Of a stretch of 64,000 nt of DNA, positions 46,101-54,908 are shown one piece after another. The notes beneath the pieces are model-generated. The model worked only from the letters and a program-made list of their open reading frames with translations, made no database searches and had not been told where the DNA came from. Position 1 is the first letter of the stretch, and each line of letters begins with the position of its first letter. This stretch comes from Fodinibacter sp963811825 (GTDB taxonomy: Bacteria > Actinomycetota > Actinomycetes > Actinomycetales > Dermatophilaceae): NCBI GenBank assembly GCA_963811825.1, contig CAWESS010000036.1, forward strand, positions 1 through 64,000, given 5' to 3'. The translations under genes and the position numbers were made by a program.

Positions 46101-48183
46101 GCCGTCGAGTCGACGAAGATCGAGCAGAGTCCCGAGACGTACGGGGCGCTCCTGACCCTCCTTGCGCGACAGCCCCAGGTCGCGCACCGGGTGCGCACGC
46201 CCGACCGCTTCCTGCGGATCGCCGCGAGCCCCGAGGGCGACGCCGTCTTTCTCGGCGAGAACAACCCGCGAGTGAGCGCAGTGGACACCGAGTCAGGTCG
46301 CGTCGCCTGGGCCACGAACCTGCCCGGGAAGGACCAGGCCAGCAGCCTGGTCGTCACGCCGGACGGCAACGGGGTCATGGTCAGCCATGTCGGGCCACAG
46401 CCCGGTGTGGTGCGCCTGGACAGCAGGACGGGCGACCTCGTCTGGCAGATCGGAGAGGAACAGCTGACGGCCGCGGCCCCGGAGGCCGCCCTCGAGCTGG
46501 ACAGCGGAGGGTTTCGCACCGACGGCCGCTACGTCACGGCCAGCAGCACCCACGTCTTCTCGCTCGACCCAGCATCGGGTGAGGTGCTGTCGGCCGTGCC
46601 CTGGCCCGAACCGCTGGCCTACGGGAGCGACCTCCTCGCGGTCTGGCCGGACGGGCGGGTGAGCCGAGATGACCCCCAGAAACCGGGCGACGGAATCGTC
46701 TTCGACCCGGCTCGCCCCGCACGGGGTCTGGCCCACACCGACGGGGTGGTGCTCGCGGTGGCCCCGGACGCCTCCCGAGCGCTCATCAGCCGCGACACCG
46801 AGACCGGGTCGGACTACCGGGTCGTCGACGGCCGGACCCTCGAGGACCTCACCAAGACCGTCGGACTGCCGGAGTTCTCGAGAGGTGCGGTTTTCAGCGG
46901 TGACGGCACGAAGGCCGCCATCACGGTCGACCGAGGAGTCCGGATCCTCGACCCGGACACGATGGCGATGGAACGGCCGATGGTCGGGCACAGTGGCTCC
47001 GTGATGGGCCTGGCCTTCGCCGGCCCGGGGGGAAACGCTCTGTGGACCGCAGGGCGGGACGGCACCAGCGTGGCCTTCGACCTCAGCGGGCAACGCACGC
47101 CCATCACGGAGCGGGCGGCCGACCCGGACCCCCACGTGGGCCGCTCCGCCCCGGCGGTCGGCCGTGGGGTCTACCTCGACCTCCTGGAACGCGACCCCAA
47201 CACGGCCTACGTCACCGACCTCACGACCGGGACCAACACGGGACGGCTGGACCACGACCTGGCCGGGCACCTGGCGGGCTGGGATCCCACGGCAGTTCAC
47301 CAGGTGACGGCGGTCTCGATCGCCCCGGACGGGAGCACCGCACTGGTGGGGCTGGAGGGCTACATCCCCGAGTCGGGTCCCGTCGAGGACGCCGGGTTCG
47401 TCGTGGTGTTCGACGCCGCGACCCGGCAGCAGCGCGCGGTGGTTCCGATGCCATGGCCGGTGTACGGCATCGCCATGGCTCCCGACGGTCGCCGTGCGGT
47501 GGTCAACGGACTGAGCGGGTACGCGGTGCTCGACGTCGCGTCCGGGAGAGTCGTCGGTGACCCCGTCCGCCTCGACGCCATCGAATGGCACGGTGATTGG
47601 ACCGCCGGAGCAGAGGTGTCTCCCGACGGGAGGATCGCCGCCCTGGCGCGAGACTCCGATCTCCTGCTCGTCGACGTGGGGTCGGGCGCCCTGGTCAGGC
47701 GAGCGCCGGTGGAGGACGGCAAGACCCTGCAGGCCGTGGCGTGGACGGGAGACTCGACCGCCGTCGCGGTCGGGACCGAAAGCGGACGCCTGCACGTCGT
47801 GTCGGCCGCGTCCCTGGAGGCGGCCGCGCGCACCACGTCTCATCACGGGCGGATGGGTGACCGACCTGGAGATGAGCCCCGACGGCAGGATGCTCGCCAG
47901 CGTCGGGACCGACGGTGACCTCACCCTCTGGGACACGAGAACCTGGCGGCCGTTCGGCCAGCCGGTCACCGATGACCGGGCCTGGGGTTGGTTGACCTTC
48001 TCGGCGGACAGCCGACAGCTCACGGTGTTCTACGAAGGGGGACAGGCCGTGACCCTGTCGACGGACCCCGGCGCCTGGGTGACGGCAGCGTGTGCGGCGG
48101 CCGGGCGCAACCTCACCGCGGAAGAGTCCGCGGTCATCCTCCCGGGACAGCCGCCGCGGCCGACCTGCCCCGAGCCGGCCTGA
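43140..48183 (+). CDS. SARP-nSTAND1-WD40 transmembrane regulator
   Basis: About 1,680 residues. Residues 1-95 are an OmpR/SARP winged helix (DFSVLGPLRVEGSRGAIEIR, AKSLQTFVLRVRNALEP). A BTAD helical domain follows to about residue 245 (MLVTALYRAGRQGDALGAYD, LADELGVDPGPGLRAVHARV). Around residue 280-305 a degenerate ATPase starts (ELVGRDEELGRLRQAW) whose P-loop GPEGGGGTAL lacks the lysine. A second ATPase, nSTAND1, has intact Walker A (LVGASGSGKSSALQAGLL, about residue 534) and Walker B (VVVVDQFEEVW, about 614). One hydrophobic helix (LRWLVAGIGVVLVAALVAGF) lies near residue 935. The last 700 residues are WD40/propeller-like repeats (FSGDGTKAAITVDRGVRILD, MSPDGRMLASVGTDGDLTLW). The GTG at 43140 is the conventional SARP start. 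Frame changes lie near 44130, 44225, 45345 and 47840. Topology suggests DNA binding inside and repeats outside. Confidence 0.88.
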
Positions 48184-48213
48184 CGAGGTCGCTGGTCCGG
48201 CTGAGCGGACACA

Positions 48214-48319
48214 GTGGAGTGCGACGGGGGCGTGGAGATCGGTCTCGGCTTCGACGTCGACTACATCTACATGGGCTGCCGGTGGCATCCCCCTCGAGCC
48301 GCCCAACGTGCACGACTGA
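48214..48319 (+). pseudogene. Possible 3' remnant of a secreted-protein gene
   Basis: ECDGGVEIGLGFDVDYIYMG then CRWHP reads with strong third-position GC. After one shift it ends PLEPPNVHD and a stop at 48319. No start or signal peptide is present. Its place, just after the regulator, mirrors that of the small secreted gene before it. It may be the tail of a lost family member. Confidence 0.35.
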
Positions 48320-48344
48320 CCGCACCACGGCAGGGCCGCCGGTC

Positions 48345-48373
48345 GCGACCGGATCACGACCCGGTCGCGACCG
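48345..48373 (+). promoter_or_regulatory. SARP-type operator cluster 3
   Basis: GCGACCG (48345), ACGACCC (48356) and GCGACCG (48367) are phased at exactly 11 bp and followed by GCATCCGCCA, as in cluster 2. It lies 60 bp upstream of the secreted HAF-type gene at 48433. Confidence 0.7.
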
Positions 48374-48432
48374 GCATCCGCCATGGTCGTCGTCGTCGCC
48401 ACGGTGGCGGCACCGAGCGGAGGAGAACGCAC

Positions 48433-49785
48433 ATGAGGACACGAGGGACGACCACCCGGCGGAGCCGGGCCGGCGCAGGAGTGGCCGCAGTGGCCATCAC
48501 CGGCGTCACACTGGCCGCGCTACCGACCGCAGCCGCCCAGGCCGCCGGCGCCTCGACGGGCGGTGACTGTCGACTCGTCGAGCTGGCGGCCCCGGCGGGG
48601 GGTTACGACGCCGGCGTCATGGACATCGAGGTCGTCGACGGTCAGACGATCTACTACGGCAACTACCAGACGCGTGACGACGAGGGGCGCGAGCACCAGC
48701 GAGCCGTGATCTGGCGTGGTCTCGACGGTGCCCCCGAGCCGGTGGATCCCGGGCTGGGCCGCTTCGCCGACATCGCGTTCGAGCTCACCGAGACCGGGCT
48801 CGTCAACGGGGTGAGCGAGGACGAGGGCGAGGCCAACCCGGTGCCCTGGGTCATGGACCTTCGCTCCGGGCGGGTGACGGTCGTCGACACCGCGGCCGGC
48901 ACCGCCACCGACCGCAGCCGGATGTACGTGCGCCGGATCAACGACGCCGGTGCGGTCGTGGGCAGCGACTCCGCCGGCCGCGGAGCCAACCGCAACGAGC
49001 GCGCGCTGGGCTGGGACCACTTCACCGCCCAGCCGTTCCGGCTGGACTCCAGTGCCTTCCTCAGTACGGGCTGGGGCATCAACAACCTCGGTGACCGGAC
49101 CGGCTTCATCGGCAAGGACAAGCGCGCCGGCTATCCGCACTGGACCGACTACACCCCGATGGTGTGGCAGGCGGACGGCACGAGCCGCGAGCTGCCCCGG
49201 GCGGGGATCGACGCCGTCCCCTCCCTCGTCAAGGACGACCGCACGGTGGCCGGGGACGGCTGGTGGGGATGGAGCGTGGAGGAGGGCCACGTCGAGGCCA
49301 TGTTCTGGCCCTCGTTCGACGAGGTGGTCGGACTGGGCGTCGTCGACGGTGGCGGGTGGTCGAGGGTCTTCGGGCTCGACGAGGGTGGCTGGGCCGTGGG
49401 GATGCTCGACCAGTTCGTGGAGCCCTCTCCCCTGGCGCCGGACGGCCTGTCTGCGCACGGCTTCCTCTACCGCCACGGCGCCACGCAGCCGGGCCACCTC
49501 CGCGTCCTGCCCTCGCTGCGGGCCGTCGCGGACGGTGTCACGGACTGGCGCGAGTGGCACGGCAGCGCCGTCCACGCCGTCAACGGCGAGCTCGACCAGG
49601 CGGCCAGCGGGTCCCACTCCGGGTTCGACGCAGACGGCCGGCCGACGTTCGGGGCAACCGTCTGGGTGAACGCGTCGAGCTGCGGCGTGGAGGTGGCGAC
49701 GACGCACGACCCGTGGCACCTCACCGACCTCGAGAGTGCTCGCGAGGCGTCGGCCGAGATCGACGCGAACACCGTCTCGCCGTGA
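48433..49785 (+). CDS. Secreted HAF-repeat-like beta-propeller protein
   Basis: A 450-residue intact protein. The signal peptide (RSRAGAGVAAVAITGVTLAA, cleavage after AAAQA) is followed by repeated units. Each contains an N-D/N-x-G-x-x-V/T-G motif: VRRINDAGAVVGSD, WGINNLGDRTGFIG, VFGLDEGGWAVGMLD, and a tryptophan strand (VIWRGLDGAPEP, VWQADGTSRELP). This pattern is that of extracellular HAF repeats, which build propellers. Two cysteines (GDCRLVELA and ASSCGVEVA) near the two ends may clamp the ring. AGGAG precedes the ATG. The upstream heptamer cluster and the adjacent SARP-STAND gene suggest common regulation. Binding or enzymatic role unknown. Confidence 0.82.
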   Translation: MRTRGTTTRRSRAGAGVAAVAITGVTLAALPTAAAQAAGASTGGDCRLVELAAPAGGYDAGVMDIEVVDGQTIYYGNYQTRDDEGREHQRAVIWRGLDGAPEPVDPGLGRFADIAFELTETGLVNGVSEDEGEANPVPWVMDLRSGRVTVVDTAAGTATDRSRMYVRRINDAGAVVGSDSAGRGANRNERALGWDHFTAQPFRLDSSAFLSTGWGINNLGDRTGFIGKDKRAGYPHWTDYTPMVWQADGTSRELPRAGIDAVPSLVKDDRTVAGDGWWGWSVEEGHVEAMFWPSFDEVVGLGVVDGGGWSRVFGLDEGGWAVGMLDQFVEPSPLAPDGLSAHGFLYRHGATQPGHLRVLPSLRAVADGVTDWREWHGSAVHAVNGELDQAASGSHSGFDADGRPTFGATVWVNASSCGVEVATTHDPWHLTDLESAREASAEIDANTVSP

Positions 49786-49811
49786 GTCGGCGCGGCCTCG
49801 CGTGACCGGCA

Positions 49812-49848
49812 GCCGGCCCGGCATCCCGCAGGGGGATGCCGGGCCGGC
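49812..49848. terminator. Strong bidirectional terminator hairpin
   Basis: GCCGGCCCGGCATCCC and its exact complement form a 16-bp perfect stem around a 5-base loop, between convergent genes. The stem is built on an inverted pair of the window-wide GGCATCC/GGATGCC heptamer. Confidence 0.85.
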
Positions 49849-49861
49849 CTCGCCTCACGGA

Positions 49862-50560
49862 TCAGGCCGTGGGGCCCTTGGCGCGCAGCTTGTCGACCTC
49901 GGACATCGCCTCGCGCAGCTCGGCCAGCCAGGTGTCGGCGTGCTCGCCGACGAGGCGGACCGACCACGCGAGCGCGTCGCTGCGGGAGCGGGCGACGCCG
50001 GCGTCGACGAGGGTGTCGAGCACGGCTCGCTCCGGCTGACGGAGGCGCGTCATGACCGGGACGGCCAGGTGGGTGAACAACGCGGTCGTCTCGCCGACGC
50101 GGGCGCCCCACGAGACGGTGCGCTGGTAGCGGGCCTGGGCCTCGCCGGCGATGGCGATCCGCTCGTCGCGGGTCTCGGCACGGAACCGGCTGATGCGGCC
50201 CTCGGCCTGCGCGGGGTCGGTCTCGGAGTCGACGTTGGCGAGCACACCGATGACGGTGATCTCCTCGCGGTCGACGGTGACCTCGACGGCGTCGAACCAG
50301 CCGTCGGGCAGGCGTCCGGCGAACCAGCTCTGGGCGTCGTCGGCGCTGGGCAGGTCGCCCTGCTGCCAGCCGCCGGGTCGGCCGAAGCCACGGCCGCGAC
50401 CGCCACGGGGCCCGCGGGGTCCGTCCTCGCCGGGGCCGCCGCCGGGACCGGGGCGTCCGCCGCGAGGGCCACGCAGGCTGCGGGTGCCACGCGGGCCATG
50501 GCCGAAGCCGGGGGCGTCGAAGGTGTCTGGGTCTGAGGGGGTGGAGTGGGGGTGTCGCAT
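49862..50560 (-). CDS. Glycine-rich protein with ribbon-helix-helix-like C-terminus
   Basis: A 232-residue intact protein. The first 70 residues are rich in Gly, Arg and Pro (RGPRGGRPGPGGGPGEDGPR and similar) and probably disordered. A folded middle (DGWFDAVEVTVDREEITVIG, ISRFRAETRDERIAIAGEAQ) and a helical C-terminus (ERAVLDTLVDAGVARSRSDA, LAWSVRLVGEHADTWLAELR) follow. The last part resembles ribbon-helix-helix/Arc-like proteins. Comparable proteins are widespread in actinobacteria without assigned function. AGGAGAACATC precedes the ATG at 50560, and a 7-bp direct repeat lies just upstream. Confidence 0.7.
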   Translation of the reverse strand: MRHPHSTPSDPDTFDAPGFGHGPRGTRSLRGPRGGRPGPGGGPGEDGPRGPRGGRGRGFGRPGGWQQGDLPSADDAQSWFAGRLPDGWFDAVEVTVDREEITVIGVLANVDSETDPAQAEGRISRFRAETRDERIAIAGEAQARYQRTVSWGARVGETTALFTHLAVPVMTRLRQPERAVLDTLVDAGVARSRSDALAWSVRLVGEHADTWLAELREAMSEVDKLRAKGPTA

Positions 50561-50576
50561 GATGTTCTCCTTGCAC

Positions 50577-50591
50577 TGATTACTTGATTAC
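50577..50591. promoter_or_regulatory. Tandem TGATTAC repeat in an AT-rich promoter
   Basis: TGATTAC occurs twice at 8-bp spacing (50577 and 50585), 17-31 bp upstream of the glycine-rich protein start. In a 72% GC genome this is striking. It may be an operator, possibly for the protein's own DNA-binding domain. Confidence 0.4.
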
Positions 50592-50662
50592 ACCCATCCT
50601 AACGCAAGACCCAACGATCCTGTTCCCGAGCCCGGAGGCGACCGTCGGTGCACGGTGCGACG

Positions 50663-51772
50663 ATGACCCGCATGCGCACGGCATCCCTCCCCCAGGTGCG
50701 TCGTCAACGCCTGGCGACCCAACGACTCTCGGCGGCCGGGCTGCGGCGCGGCGGCGACGTCGTGCGGCTGCTCGCGGCCATCCAGTCGCAGGACGCGCCA
50801 CTGGCGGCATGGTCACTGGCCATGCGGATGCCGGCCGGTACCACGTATGCCGGGTTGCTCGCCGAGCAGTCAGTCCGGCGGCTGGGTGCGCACCCACGTG
50901 CTGCGGCCCACATGGCACTTCGTCGCACCCGAGGACCTGCGCTGGATGCAGCACGCCACGGGGCCGCGCGTCGAGTCCTCGCTCGCGGGGCGCCACCGCG
51001 GGCTGGGGCTGGACGCCGAGTCCACGACGCTGGCCTTCCAGGTGCTCGAGCGGGTGCTCGCCGGGCCGACCCCGCACACCCGACGCGAGCTGCGTCCGGT
51101 CTTCGAGGCCGCCGGCCTGCCCACGGACGTCGAGCGCCTCGCCCACCTGCTGATCCTCGCCGAGCTGCACTCGCTCATCTGCTCCGGGCCCCCGCGCGGC
51201 GCCGAGCACACCTACGTCCTCGCCGACGAGACCGTGCCACCCGGCCCGCTCGACCACCTCGTCGGCGAGGACGCCCAGCGCGAGCTGACGCGACGCTTCA
51301 TCTCGGGGCACGGCCCGGCATCCGACCGGGACCTGGCACGCTGGTCCACCCTCACTCTCGGGCATGATCCGCAGCGCGCTCGACGACCTCTCGGACGACC
51401 TCGACCACGTCGACGTCGGCGGCCATCGCCTCTGGTTCGACCCTCGGATGCCGTCACGCACCTCGCGCGCCCACCCCGCCTACCTGCTCTCCACGTTCGA
51501 CGAGGTGTGCCTGACCTACCGCGAGACCGGCTTCCCCCGGCGCGACCCGACGGCCCCGCGGGCACGACTGTTGTCCGAGGGCGGTGGCGGCATCGTCGTC
51601 GTGGGTGACGAGGACGTCGGCGTCTGGAAGCGGGTCGTGACACCGAAGGCGGTGCGGGTCACCGTGTGGGGCGACACCCCGCTGGACCGGGCCGACCAGG
51701 CCGTGATCAGCACGGCGGCAACGGCATTCGCCGCGTTCCTCGAGCGGCCCGCTCGACCTGACCTTCGCCTAG
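50663..51772 (+). CDS. Winged-helix DNA-binding (HTH_42) domain protein
   Basis: About 365 residues across frame changes near 50870, 51350 and 51750. The family (AlkX/YcaQ-related, DUF1006/HTH_42) is recognised by VVRLLAAIQSQDAPLAAWSL, RTHVLRPTWHFVAPEDLRWM, LILAELHSLICSGPPRGAEH, TRRFISGHGPASDRDLARWS and FDEVCLTYRETGFPRRDPTA. Relatives include DNA glycosylases that unhook interstrand crosslinks (YcaQ, AlkX). This member is of the shorter actinobacterial type, and its catalytic motif was not verified. The ATG at 50663 or 50672 is the start. Its stop (51770-51772) overlaps that of the convergent sortase gene. Confidence 0.82.
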
Positions 51773-52464
51773 ACCTTGTCGGCGATGACGACGAAGTTGG
51801 CGACCCGGTGCCCGTCGCCGCGCAGGCCGTAGGCGTCGTCGCAGGTGATGATCGCCAGCCGCGTGCGTGAGTTGTTGGCGCCCCACACCGTCTGGTCGGT
51901 CGTGACCTTCTTCTTGTCGATGGCGCTGGCGCGGGTCACCCGGTACGTCACGGACCTGCCGTCCTCGAACACCTCGACGGTGTCGCCGACGTCGACGTCC
52001 GCGAGATCGGCGAAGACATCAGCCCGCGTGCCCGTGGCGACGTGGGCCGCGACGACAGCGGTGCCGACCCTGCCCGGGCGCACCCGGTCATAACCCGTGA
52101 ACCACATCACCGTGCCCGGGGCCGGGTCGATCGTCCCGTTCGAGCTCAGCCCACCACCACGCATCGCCTGATCGAGGCCGATGGCCGGGATCCGGATGCG
52201 CAGCCCGTCGGTCGACGGGACCTTCTTCGTCGCCGACGGCTCGGCCGTGGGGGACGCCGTCGGGGTCAAGGTCGGTGAGGGCGTTGGGCTGGCGGTGCTC
52301 GGGGTCGAGGACGGTGCCGGACTGGTGGCCCAGGGCGTGGCCGCCGCAGAGGTCGCGGCCGAGACGGGAACCGACTCGCCGTCGCGCTGCATCACCCAGG
52401 TGAGCAGCGCGACGGCGAGAACGATCAGTGCCACGCCCACCGCACGCAGTGGGCGCGCAGTCAT
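51769..52464 (-). CDS. Class F sortase (copy 1)
   Basis: A 231-residue intact protein. An N-terminal membrane helix (RAVGVALIVLAVALLTWVMQ) and a Ser/Thr/Pro linker (residues 40-80) lead to the sortase barrel. The catalytic residues are His in TAVVAAHVATGTRADVF, Cys in LAIITCDDAYGLRG and Arg in GDGHRVANFVVIA. Class F enzymes anchor secreted proteins to the cell wall or trim them at a C-terminal sorting signal. The ATG at 52464 overlaps the stop of the surface-protein gene, whose product is the obvious substrate. A near-identical copy lies at 53320. Confidence 0.92.
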   Translation of the reverse strand: MTARPLRAVGVALIVLAVALLTWVMQRDGESVPVSAATSAAATPWATSPAPSSTPSTASPTPSPTLTPTASPTAEPSATKKVPSTDGLRIRIPAIGLDQAMRGGGLSSNGTIDPAPGTVMWFTGYDRVRPGRVGTAVVAAHVATGTRADVFADLADVDVGDTVEVFEDGRSVTYRVTRASAIDKKKVTTDQTVWGANNSRTRLAIITCDDAYGLRGDGHRVANFVVIADKV

Positions 52465-53116
52465 CAGCGGTGGCTGCCCTGACGACGACGGCCGAAGATC
52501 AGGGCGCCGGCACCCGCGACGAGCACGGTGGCCGCAGCGGCCAGGCCCAGACCGGCGGTGGGACCGGTGTCAGCGGCGCGGTCGGTCTCGACGACCGGGC
52601 CGGTGACCGTCGGCGTCGTGGTGACGGACGGCGTCGTGGTGACGGACGGCGTCGGTGGTGCACGGACGGCGTGATGGTCACCTGCGGGTCGATGGTCCCC
52701 GACGGGGTGGGCTTGGGGACGGTGCACCAGATGGCGTGCGAGATGTCCTTGCCGTCCACCGCAACGACCGTGTCGCCCTGCATGGGGTTGAAGAACGCCC
52801 AGTTGGCCTGCTCCCCGGCAGCGGCCTTGGTCACGACGAGGACGAACTTGGTGCCGGAGGGGGGCGCCGGAATGGTCCACGACTCCTCGTCGACGCCGGG
52901 CACGTTCACGCACGTGGCGTTGTCGATGTCGCGGTTCTCTTCGAGCCAGTCGACCCAGAAGGACGGGTGGTTGGCCGCGGCGCTGAACGGCACGGTGGCG
53001 TCGGGGGTCGTGAGGGGCTCGGCCTGGGCCGACGGTGCGAGGAGGGCCATGGGCACCACGACGAGGGCAACCGCACCCACCGTGCCCGCCAGGGACTTCA
53101 TGAGACGACGGTGCAT
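52464..53116 (-). CDS. Sortase-anchored surface protein (copy 1)
   Basis: About 215 residues. The signal peptide (RLMKSLAGTVGAVALVVVPM, cleavage after SAQA) is followed by a mature domain with two cysteines (NATCVNVPGVDEESW and HAIWCTVPKPTPSG) and aromatic residues (PSFWVDWLEEN, QANWAFFNPMQGD). A Thr/Pro/Val repeat follows (TTPSVTTTPSV and repeats). The C-terminal anchor reads ETDRAADTGPTAGLGLAAAA, a hydrophobic helix, then GRRRQGSHR. A frame change near 52665 falls in the repeat. No LPxTG is present; the pattern DRAADTGP is the likely sorting signal. The ATG at 53116 has GAAAGG upstream. Confidence 0.8.
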
Positions 53117-53319
53117 GAGGCACCAACCTTTCGAGGTGCGCGCCCGACAGCAGGGACGCGGGATGGATGTGGGCAGTCGCGAACGCCACGAAGCGTGGTG
53201 ACCACCTGACGGCGGCGCGGCTGAGCTTGAACACCCACCGAACACGGTCCCGCAACCGGTGGGATCGGAATACGAAGAATCGTTACCGCGTCGTGACACT
53301 GGCGGGGCGCCCGCGGGGC

Positions 53320-53985
53320 TCAGACCTTGTCGGCGATGACGACGAAGTTGGCGACCCGGTGCCCGTCGCCGCGCAGGCCGTAGGCGTCGTCGCACGTGAT
53401 GATGGCCAGCCGCGTGCGTGAGGTGTTGGCGCCCCACACCGACTGGTCGGTCGTGACCTTCTTCTTGTCGATGGCGCTGGCGCGGGTCACCCGGTACGTC
53501 ACGGACCTGCCGTCCTCGAACACCTCGACGGTGTCGCCGACGTCGACGTCCGCGAGGTCGGCGAAGACATCAGCCCGCGTGCCCGTGGCGACGTGGGCCG
53601 CGACGACAGCGGTGCCGACCTTGCCCGGGCGCACCCGGTCATAACCCGTGAACCACATCACCGTGCCCGGGGCCGGGTCGATCGTCCCGTTCGCGCTCAG
53701 CCCACCACCACGCATCACGTGGTCGAGCCCGATGGCCGGGATCCGGATGCGCAACCCCTCGGTCGACGGCACCTTCGTCGTCGCCGACGGCGTCGCCGTG
53801 GGGGACGGCGACGGGGTGGGCGTGGGGCTGGCCGTGCTGGGGATGATCGATGGAGCCGGGCTGGTCGCTGCCGGCGGGGCCGCGACCGGAACCGCGTCGC
53901 CGTCGCGCTGCATCACCCAGGTGAGCAGCGCGACGGCGAGAACGACCAGTGCCACGCCCACCGCACGCAGTGGGCGAGCAGTCAT
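53320..53985 (-). CDS. Class F sortase (copy 2)
   Basis: A 221-residue intact protein, almost identical to copy 1 from GLRIRIPAIGLD to the end, including catalytic His (VVAAHVATGTRADVF), Cys (LAIITCDDAYGLRG) and Arg (GDGHRVANFVVIA). The N-terminal helix and the start are also the same. The Ser/Thr/Pro linker differs and is shorter by about ten residues. The ATG at 53985 overlaps the stop of its own surface protein. Retention of all catalytic residues in both copies suggests both are active. Confidence 0.92.
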   Translation of the reverse strand: MTARPLRAVGVALVVLAVALLTWVMQRDGDAVPVAAPPAATSPAPSIIPSTASPTPTPSPSPTATPSATTKVPSTEGLRIRIPAIGLDHVMRGGGLSANGTIDPAPGTVMWFTGYDRVRPGKVGTAVVAAHVATGTRADVFADLADVDVGDTVEVFEDGRSVTYRVTRASAIDKKKVTTDQSVWGANTSRTRLAIITCDDAYGLRGDGHRVANFVVIADKV

Positions 53986-54616
53986 CAGCGGTGGCTGCCC
54001 TGACGACGACGGCCGAAGATCAGGGCGCCGGCACCGGCGACGAGCGCGGTGCCCGCTGCGGCCAGGCCGAGGCCCGCGACAGGAGTGGAGTCAGCGACGC
54101 GGTCGGTCTCGACCGACGGGGCCGGTCACGGTCGGCTGGACCGACACGGTCGGCGACGGGGTCGGCTCGTCCTCGAACTCGGCGATGCAGAGGATGACCT
54201 CGAAGTTCTGGCCGTCGGCGTGCTCGAGCTCGTCACCGACCGAGGGCTCCCAGTAGAGCTCGATGTCGGCCGGGTCCTCTTCGCTCTGGGGGTCGTCGTA
54301 GGCGGACAGCACGGCGAGGTAGTAGCCGAAGTCGGCCGGGTCCTCATCGGCGCCGAACTCGAACAGCTCCTCGATGTCCGGGAGGTCGACCGGGGTCGGG
54401 ATCTCAGTGAAGGACTCACACCAGGCGTCGATGTCCTCCTCCTCGGCGAGGATGTCTTCCCACACCGCCGGGTCGAGCAGCTCGGAGTCGAACGGGATCG
54501 ATCTCGTCGGGGGCGATGACGGCGGCCGACGCCGGGGCGGCGAACGCGATCGGCGCCGCGATGAGGGCGGCCGCGCCGACGAGCGGGGCGAAGGACTTCA
54601 GGACACGACGGTGCAT
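53985..54616 (-). CDS. Sortase-anchored surface protein (copy 2)
   Basis: About 200 residues. The signal peptide (HRRVLKSFAPLVGAAALIAA, cleavage after ASA) and anchor (VETDRVADSTPVAGLGLAAA, hydrophobic helix, GRRRQGSHR) match those of copy 1. The mature part is unrelated. It is very acidic (VWEDILAEEEDIDAWCESFT, FEFGADEDPADFGYYLAVLS) with two cysteines (AWCESF, VILCIAEF). Frame changes lie near 54495 and 54112. The anchors align as DR-A/V-AD-T/S-G/T-P, giving a candidate sorting consensus. The ATG at 54616 follows AAAGGTTG. Confidence 0.8.
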
Positions 54617-54789
54617 GTGGGGACAACCTTTCGACGACGTGACCAACGGGCCGGTCACTGGCACTGGAACTGGAGCATTAAAACGGGGCTGGCCCACAGG
54701 CGTCACTCCCCCGATCGGGAGACACCATAGCTGCGACCGGGGCCTCCGGGCACCGATTCCGGGTTGATTCGTCCTTTCGCTCCCCAGCA

Positions 54790-54831
54790 CGAAGGGCGCC
54801 GCTCCCCCTGCACGGGGGGCGACGCCCTTCG
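54790..54831. terminator. Terminator downstream of the LysM gene
   Basis: CGAAGGGCG / CGCCCTTCG forms a 9-bp stem with further GC pairing inside. It lies 78 bp past the LysM stop and ends the SOS divergon on that side. Confidence 0.75.
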
Positions 54832-54908
54832 GCGTTACTGAGTCGGGTCGAGGGACTCAGGTCTGTGACGCCAGCGCACCCCAGCGGCGCGTCCGGCGAG
54901 GGTCTGGC

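Larger units (their letters stand above)
51769..54616 (-). repeat. Tandem duplication of a surface protein-sortase cassette
   Basis: Two successive copies, each a secreted surface protein followed by a class F sortase with a one-base TGA/ATG overlap, read leftward (52464-53116 plus 51769-52464; 53985-54616 plus 53320-53985). The sortase halves 51775-52200 and 53326-53750 are nearly identical at the DNA level. The substrate genes share signal peptide and C-terminal anchor but not their mature middle. Confidence 0.9.

Noticed and set aside
52500..52700. Short tandem repeat (ACGGACGGCGTCGTGGTG-like units) considered as a CRISPR or satellite
   Set aside because: It encodes the Thr-Pro-Ser-Val repeat of a surface protein linker; there are no spacers and no cas genes.
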